Positions 1 through 4,087 of a DNA stretch of 6,910 bases are shown in pieces (the stretch's first letter is position 1; every line of letters starts with the position of its first letter). A program made the translations under genes and the position numbers. Source of the DNA: Methanomassiliicoccales archaeon. Lineage in GTDB: Archaea > Thermoplasmatota > Thermoplasmata > SG8-5. Location of the stretch: contig DAOVXH010000094.1 in assembly GCA_030636255.1 (NCBI GenBank), forward strand, positions 1 to 6,910. Reading direction: 5' to 3'. The notes beneath the pieces are model-generated. The model saw nothing but the letters and a program-made list of their open reading frames with translations. It was not told the DNA's origin and searched no databases.

Positions 1-1
1 A

Positions 2-202
2 CCTCCAATAGCTATCAAGTTCATTACCCAGGCATTGGAAAAGCTAGGCTGGAATTCGAACCAGATCTACACCACCCTTGAGAATAGAATGAAATGCGGT
101 GTTGGCAAATGCGGTCGTTGCAATATTGGCGATTCCTATGTTTGCAAGCATGGGCCAGTGTATACTCATGAACAGGTGAAGAATCTTTCCAATGAGTTCT
201 AG
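2..202 (+). CDS. C-terminal fragment of an iron-sulfur flavoprotein oxidoreductase subunit (hydrogenase gamma / anaerobic sulfite reductase B / PyrK-like)
   Basis: The gene enters from the left edge and only its last 66 codons are present, ending at TAG 200-202. Visible residues 32-48 hold four cysteines spaced C-x4-C-x2-C-x7-C (MKCGVGKCGRC, then YVC). This is the [2Fe-2S]-binding motif at the C-terminus of the dihydroorotate dehydrogenase electron-transfer subunit family. The flanking residues (ENRMKCGVGKCGRC, and KHGPVYT after the last Cys) resemble the gamma subunits of cytosolic NiFe hydrogenases and anaerobic sulfite reductase subunit B more than true PyrK. Those proteins pass electrons between NAD(P)H/FAD and a partner enzyme through the cluster. 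The FAD and NAD domains lie outside the window, so the partner and substrate cannot be decided. It converges with the downstream prenyltransferase across a 36-base gap. Family membership is well supported; the exact subunit name is inference. Confidence 0.8.
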   Translation, partial: PPIAIKFITQALEKLGWNSNQIYTTLENRMKCGVGKCGRCNIGDSYVCKHGPVYTHEQVKNLSNEF

Positions 203-238
203 AAAGATAGGCCAGTATCTGATTATCTAACACAGTAT

Positions 239-1174
239 TTATGTAATATAAATCGCAAGCACATAGCCAATAGCTAGCAAGAACTGGGTAACTAGTACTA
301 CCATGACATTGGCAGCCTGGATAGGGATAAGTTTTGCATTATCATTATAATTTGTCAGTACTCCCTTCATGGCCTTGATGGCAATAGGCACGGTAAACAG
401 GCCAATTAATGCGAACATAGGCATGAACCCGAACATTACTCCGCAGAGAATGGCCAGATAGGATGATAACATCAGTATGCAGTACAATTTGCTTGCCTTT
501 TTCTTTCCCAGTATTATTACTAGGTGCTTTCTTCCACCGATTTCATCGGCCCTGGCATCTGGAAATTCGTTCAGTAGAAGCAGGATTGCAGTGAGGATTC
601 CCGGGGCCAATGAGGCAATCAAGACCTCCCAGCCATATGTTCCAGTTTGGACAAAATAAGCCCCTAATATTGCCAAGGGTCCAAAATTAAGTCCTGCAAA
701 GAACTCGCCTACCATCCATTTTGATAGATGCGTTGAATAGAAATAGCTGGAAATTCCACCGATAATCATTATGGGAAGCAGGAGCCAGCCCCATGTCCAG
801 ATGAAAAAAATCCCTATAAAAAACGCTATAGCCAGGGAAACAACACCAAGCATGTAAACACTTTTTGGCTTTAACAATCCTTCAGGAAGAATTCCGCTTC
901 CGCCGCTGAATGGAGTTCTCTCGTTTTTCTCATTAATGTCTATGTCTATTCCGCTTTTGTGGTCCTGGTAATCGTTCAGCACATTTACGCTGATATGTGC
1001 GAAGAGCATTCCGATAAGTGCCAGAATAAAATAGAGTAAATTGAATGCATTAACCTGATACCATGCCACAACAGTGCCCAGCAGTACAAGTGCAACTGTT
1101 AACAAGAGAAATTGCGGTCTAGGCTCTAGAAACCATGCTTTCATCTTTGAATTTTGTGGTCTGGCATCTTCCAT
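239..1174 (-). CDS. UbiA/MenA-like membrane prenyltransferase
   Basis: This 311-residue integral membrane protein belongs to the UbiA superfamily, which transfers a polyprenyl chain from its diphosphate onto an aromatic or lipid acceptor within the membrane. The first Asp-rich motif is N67-D68-x-x-D71 with G75 and D77 (NDYQDHKSGID), in the NDxxDxxxGxD form typical of MenA. The second is N202-E-F-P-D206-A-R-A-D210, followed by GGRKHLVIILG, which matches the MenA-type NxxxDxxxD...LxxxLG stretch. Hydrophobic segments cover most of the chain and fit the family's usual eight or nine helices. The start at 1174 is preferred over an in-frame ATG at 1252 because GAGGT lies 7 bases upstream and the protein then begins shortly before the conserved WFLEPRP segment. 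An internal ATG ten codons later is possible. Divergent neighbours encode a polyprenyl synthase and a prenyl reductase, which suggests quinone or methanophenazine-like carrier synthesis. A lipid-pathway enzyme (DGGGP synthase) is an alternative, but the motif form argues against it. Confidence 0.88.
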   Translation of the reverse strand: MEDARPQNSKMKAWFLEPRPQFLLLTVALVLLGTVVAWYQVNAFNLLYFILALIGMLFAHISVNVLNDYQDHKSGIDIDINEKNERTPFSGGSGILPEGLLKPKSVYMLGVVSLAIAFFIGIFFIWTWGWLLLPIMIIGGISSYFYSTHLSKWMVGEFFAGLNFGPLAILGAYFVQTGTYGWEVLIASLAPGILTAILLLLNEFPDARADEIGGRKHLVIILGKKKASKLYCILMLSSYLAILCGVMFGFMPMFALIGLFTVPIAIKAMKGVLTNYNDNAKLIPIQAANVMVVLVTQFLLAIGYVLAIYIT

Positions 1175-1204
1175 TTTGGTAACCTCGAAGCACAAATATA
1201 TTGA

Positions 1205-1220
1205 AAGAATATTTAAAGAT
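1205..1220 (-). promoter_or_regulatory. Candidate archaeal TATA box for the UbiA-like gene
   Basis: On the minus strand TTTAAATA (complement of 1210-1217) is centred about 40 bases before the ATG at 1174. With the usual archaeal spacing of about 25 bases, transcription would start near 1188, just ahead of the GAGGT Shine-Dalgarno (complement of 1182-1186). The short leader that results is ordinary for archaea. The upstream BRE is not clearly purine-rich. The start site is predicted, not observed. Confidence 0.5.
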
Positions 1221-1309
1221 ATAGTAATACTTTGTTGATGCCCACGAAGCAAGGAACAACTTTTCTCATTTGGGGAAAAATATCATCCATAATATTACGC
1301 TGGACTTGT

Positions 1310-1325
1310 GAGAAACATTATATAC
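1310..1325 (+). promoter_or_regulatory. Candidate BRE/TATA promoter of the polyprenyl synthase-reductase operon
   Basis: The purine-rich GAGAAAC (BRE-like) is followed by ATTATATA, a good archaeal TATA box centred near 1321. It predicts a start around 1346, only some 7 bases before the ATG at 1353, so the message would be almost leaderless. That conflicts with the AAAGGT Shine-Dalgarno-like sequence at 1339-1344, so the true start site may come from another AT-rich element further upstream. Confidence 0.45.
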
Positions 1326-1352
1326 ATTCTTTTATATCAAAGGTCGAAAAAC

Positions 1353-2321
1353 ATGCTGAACAAGGAATTAGGTATTTTAAAAGAGATGCAATCAGTAGAT
1401 GATTTAATCAATTCTTCTGTTAATCCTGGCATACGTTCTATTGAACAAGTTGCCAATCATGTTATAAATGCTGGTGGAAAAAGAATTCGGCCTGCTGTCC
1501 TATTGACTGCATACAATGCACTAAACGGGGAAAATATCGAGAAAGCCATACCCTTGGCGGCTGCCATGGAACTAATCCATACAGGAACCCTTGTTCATGA
1601 TGATATCAATGATAAGAGCTGCATGAGACGGGGGATTCCAACAGCCCATACTAAATTTGGAATTGCTGACTCTCTATTAACTGGAGATTATCTATTTATC
1701 AGGGCAATTCAGATTGTTAATGAATATGAAATGGAAATAAGAGATAGCATTGTGGATTCCTGTATTACATTGATTACAGGGGAGATTTTGCAATCAAACA
1801 ATATTAATAATGTAAATTTCACTGAAAAGGAATATCTGGAAGTAATTGAGAAAAAGACAGCTAGTACAATTTCTTCCTGTGCTGAAGCTGGAGGAATTAT
1901 TGGAGGGGGTTCAGAAGACCAAATAAACAGCCTTAAAACCTATGGATTGAACCTTGGAATAGGATTTCAAATAATAGATGATTTGCTGGACGTCATAGGA
2001 ACCGAAGCAGAGACTGGAAAGAATATCGGCAATGATTTGTGTGAGGGAAAAACAACCATACTGTCAATTCATGCTCTAAAAAATTCCAATCCCTCTCAAA
2101 AAGAAAAATTGCAAAAAGTGATTGTTAATAAAGATAAAACAACAGAAGAAATACTTGAGGCCATCGAAATAATCAAGGAAGTGGGCTCTGTAGATTATGC
2201 TAGAAAGCTGGGTGAAGAGTACGGAAAAAAGGCAAAAGAGGCAATTAAGACATTGCCTGATTCTAATGGTAGAGAGAAATTAGAACGTCTTGTTGATTTT
2301 GCCATTTATAGAAATCATTAA
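1353..2321 (+). CDS. Polyprenyl diphosphate synthase (trans-isoprenyl diphosphate synthase family)
   Basis: This 322-residue soluble enzyme condenses isopentenyl diphosphate onto an allylic diphosphate to build an all-trans chain. All family landmarks are visible: GGKRIRP at 41-47 for IPP binding, the first Asp-rich motif D83-D84-I-N-D87 followed by R92-R93-G, KKT at 167-169, and the second Asp-rich motif GFQIIDDLLD with D209, D210 and D213. The residue five before the first Asp is Gly78 (HTGTLVHDD). Archaeal geranylgeranyl diphosphate synthases usually carry a bulky residue there to stop growth at C20, whereas long-chain synthases carry a small one, so a product longer than C20 is likely. 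The ATG at 1353 is chosen because AGGT lies 8 bases upstream; an in-frame GTG at 1308 would put the TATA box inside the gene. It heads an operon with the prenyl reductase 23 bases downstream. Family assignment is secure; chain length is inference. Confidence 0.93.
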   Translation: MLNKELGILKEMQSVDDLINSSVNPGIRSIEQVANHVINAGGKRIRPAVLLTAYNALNGENIEKAIPLAAAMELIHTGTLVHDDINDKSCMRRGIPTAHTKFGIADSLLTGDYLFIRAIQIVNEYEMEIRDSIVDSCITLITGEILQSNNINNVNFTEKEYLEVIEKKTASTISSCAEAGGIIGGGSEDQINSLKTYGLNLGIGFQIIDDLLDVIGTEAETGKNIGNDLCEGKTTILSIHALKNSNPSQKEKLQKVIVNKDKTTEEILEAIEIIKEVGSVDYARKLGEEYGKKAKEAIKTLPDSNGREKLERLVDFAIYRNH

Positions 2322-2344
2322 TTTGACAATGTGTGGGTCTGGTC

Positions 2345-3439
2345 ATGGATAATTATGATGTTGTGATTGTAGGCGCAGGTCCTGCTGGAAGCACAACAGC
2401 ATACTATGCAGCTAAAAAACAATTAAACGTTTTGATAATCGAAAAGAGAAAGGAGATTGGACATCCTGTACAGTGTGGGGAGTTCCTGCCAGCTATTGAT
2501 GAGTTGAAATACATAATGCCTCGAGTTAAAGACCTGGACAGTTTATTTTCTATTGAAGATAAGATGATTTCAAAACAGACCAGAGCAATCAGGATATTAT
2601 CCCCTAAGAAAAAGCAATATGAGATAGAATTCAATGGTTTTTCAGTTGAGCGAAGGGAATTTGACAAGTATCTGGTGAATAAAGCCACACAGATAGGCGC
2701 GGAATTGAAAACCGATACAAAATTTATTCGAATTGAGAATGGCAATGTCATCACAAGCAAAGGAGATTTCTCAGCAAAGGTAATCGTAGGCGGTGATGGT
2801 TATTTGTCAGGAGTGGCTAAGTCTGTTGGATTGCAGGGACCAACAAAACTCTCTCCTTGTGTTCTTTGTGAAATACCTGGAGATTTTGAACCAGTAGTGG
2901 AAATGCATTTTGGCAATATTGCGCCTGGTGGTTATGCGTGGATTATCCCAAAAGAAGGTAGTGCTAATGTGGGATTGGGTGTGCAAGGAACCGGAGATAT
3001 ATCCTTAAAATCATTATTACAGAAATTTTTAAAATCAAAAAAGCTTGATGCAGAACCAAGATTCTGGAGCGGAGGCCAGGTGCCTATATCCGGTCCAATT
3101 CCTCAGACTGTAAAGGATAATGTGGTCATTGTGGGTGATGCTGCCGGCCATGTCATGGCCACAAATGGAGGAGGCATTCCTATTGCAATAGCCTGTGGAA
3201 GAATCGCAGGCAATGTTATTGGGGATCATATTAACTCAGGAACCTCATTAACAAATTATGAAACTGAATGGAGAAATGGGTTGGGTAAGGAATTGAACGC
3301 TGCCCTTAAAACAAAGAAAATGGCCGATTTATTCTTCAAGAAGGACTGGTCCCTTGAGAAGGCCATGGCAATTATGGGGCCAGAGAGGATGAATAGGGCT
3401 GTAAACTGCAAACCAATATTCACTAATAGGAATAAATAG
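2345..3439 (+). CDS. Geranylgeranyl reductase family FAD-dependent prenyl reductase
   Basis: This 364-residue flavoprotein hydrogenates the double bonds of isoprenoid chains. The N-terminal Rossmann fold shows GAGPAG (G10, G12, G15) with an acidic ribose ligand at E33, then VQCGEFLP at 42-49, a segment characteristic of archaeal family members. R103-R104-E, GGDGYLS at 149-155, the YxW-x-xPK motif (Y197, W199, P202, K203) and the second FAD motif GDAAG at 264-268 followed by NGGGI at 274-278 complete the pattern. The ATG at 2345 is chosen over the in-frame GTG at 2333 because MDNYDVVIVG starts right at the first beta strand, but no strong Shine-Dalgarno is visible. It follows the polyprenyl synthase by 23 bases and is probably co-transcribed. 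In archaea such enzymes saturate membrane-lipid chains or quinone side chains; the neighbouring MenA-like transferase favours the latter, without excluding the former. Confidence 0.92.
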   Translation: MDNYDVVIVGAGPAGSTTAYYAAKKQLNVLIIEKRKEIGHPVQCGEFLPAIDELKYIMPRVKDLDSLFSIEDKMISKQTRAIRILSPKKKQYEIEFNGFSVERREFDKYLVNKATQIGAELKTDTKFIRIENGNVITSKGDFSAKVIVGGDGYLSGVAKSVGLQGPTKLSPCVLCEIPGDFEPVVEMHFGNIAPGGYAWIIPKEGSANVGLGVQGTGDISLKSLLQKFLKSKKLDAEPRFWSGGQVPISGPIPQTVKDNVVIVGDAAGHVMATNGGGIPIAIACGRIAGNVIGDHINSGTSLTNYETEWRNGLGKELNAALKTKKMADLFFKKDWSLEKAMAIMGPERMNRAVNCKPIFTNRNK

Positions 3440-3441
3440 AA

Positions 3442-3466
3442 AGGGTAATCTTATAAAGAGTACCCT
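3442..3466 (+). terminator. Hairpin between convergent genes, possible terminator or 3' end signal
   Basis: AGGGTA (3442-3447) pairs with TACCCT (3461-3466). After one A-G mismatch, TCTT (3449-3452) pairs with AAGA (3456-3459), leaving a three-base loop. It starts 3 bases after the reductase stop codon, in the gap shared with the convergent GcvH-family gene. No U-run follows directly, so it is not a classical intrinsic terminator. It may protect the 3' end or act in both directions. Confidence 0.4.
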
Positions 3467-3517
3467 AGTTAATTGAAGAAATAGACATATTTCTGTAGAC
3501 TGGAGATTTTATTGTTA

Positions 3518-3940
3518 TCAAGGTGTAAACTTAGTAATTTCACCTTTCATCCATGTCTCGAACTCTGGGCCTGTCTTCTTGAGATTAGCCAAATCTCCCT
3601 GAAGGTTGCTGGGAGCAATCTTGACTATCCATCCTTCTCCATAGGGATCCTCGTTGATTATTTTTGGCTCGTCCTCAATATCCTCGTTAATCTCTAGGAT
3701 TTCTCCACTAATAGGGGCGTACAATTTTCCTGTCCATTTACCACTGCTAAGTGTTCCGATAGGCTTGTCCTGTTCGACTTCATCTTCTTCATCCAGTGTC
3801 ACGACACGCTTGATTGTGCCGGCCAGTTGCTGTGTAAAATCAGTAAGGCCTACAAGCACAACATCGCCCTCTACCTTAGCCCAATAGTGGTCTTTATGGT
3901 AATACAGGTCGTCTGGAAATTTATACTTATCAATTTGCAT
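3518..3940 (-). CDS. gcvH: Lipoyl carrier protein of the glycine cleavage H family
   Basis: The protein has 140 residues, slightly longer than the usual 125-130 for this family. The N-terminus (FPDDLYYHKDHYWAKVEGD) and GLTDFTQQLAGTI at 31-43 are classic GcvH sequence. The lipoylation site is K68 in the hairpin turn SSGKWTGKLYAP, where ordinary H proteins read ESVKA-x-x-(I/L)YAP. E80 in PISGEILEIN follows at the usual distance. In the glycine cleavage complex the lipoyl arm carries the aminomethyl group between P, T and L proteins, but none of those partners is in the window. GcvH-like carriers can also serve other pathways, for example the lipoate-binding proteins of sulfur-oxidising Hdr-like systems, and the SGKWTGK variation leaves that open. 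The start is certain: AAGGAGGA sits 6 bases upstream of the ATG. It is a single-gene unit, convergent with the prenyl reductase and divergent from the cytochrome. Fold is secure; pathway is not. Confidence 0.93.
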   Translation of the reverse strand: MQIDKYKFPDDLYYHKDHYWAKVEGDVVLVGLTDFTQQLAGTIKRVVTLDEEDEVEQDKPIGTLSSGKWTGKLYAPISGEILEINEDIEDEPKIINEDPYGEGWIVKIAPSNLQGDLANLKKTGPEFETWMKGEITKFTP

Positions 3941-3946
3941 TAATTG

Positions 3947-3954
3947 TCCTCCTT
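3947..3954 (-). promoter_or_regulatory. Near-perfect Shine-Dalgarno of the GcvH-family gene
   Basis: The minus strand reads AAGGAGGA followed by CAATTA and the ATG at 3940. It is the strongest ribosome binding site in the window, fixes the start codon, and suggests high translation of this small carrier protein. Confidence 0.85.
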
Positions 3955-3973
3955 AACACCCTTATATATTCTC

Positions 3974-3990
3974 TTAATATATTCCTTTCG
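3974..3990 (-). promoter_or_regulatory. Candidate BRE/TATA promoter of the GcvH-family gene
   Basis: On the minus strand CGAAAGG (BRE-like, complement of 3984-3990) is followed by AATATATT (complement of 3976-3983). The box is centred about 40 bases ahead of the ATG, the same spacing as for the UbiA-like gene, and predicts a start near 3954 just at the Shine-Dalgarno. A second TATA-like stretch lies at 3961-3971 but would be too close to the start codon. Confidence 0.55.
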
Positions 3991-4033
3991 GTCTAACCAT
4001 GGGTATAAAAACTATTCATCAAAAATACATAAG

Positions 4034-4045
4034 CATTATATTTCA
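4034..4045 (+). promoter_or_regulatory. Candidate TATA box of the multiheme cytochrome gene
   Basis: CATTATATTT in the divergent intergenic region is centred about 49 bases before the ATG at 4088 and would give a leader of about 24 bases. TATAAAAA at 4004-4011 is an alternative with a longer leader. The whole region from 3991 to 4087 is AT-rich, so the choice is uncertain. Confidence 0.3.
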
Positions 4046-4087
4046 TAAAAGGTATATGCTTTGTTATCTATTAATATACATTGTGGA

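Noticed and set aside
205..220. AGATA/TATCT inverted repeat in the gap between the first two genes, considered as a bidirectional terminator
   Set aside because: A five-base AT-rich stem with a six-base loop and no T-run is too weak to distinguish from chance.
1175..1252. N-terminal extension of the UbiA-like protein from an ATG at 1252
   Set aside because: The 26 extra residues span the candidate TATA box, and the ATG at 1174 has a well-placed GAGGT.
1308..1352. N-terminal extension of the polyprenyl synthase from a GTG at 1308
   Set aside because: It would put the TATA box inside the gene, adds residues not expected in the family, and lacks a ribosome binding site, whereas ATG 1353 has AGGT at a good distance.
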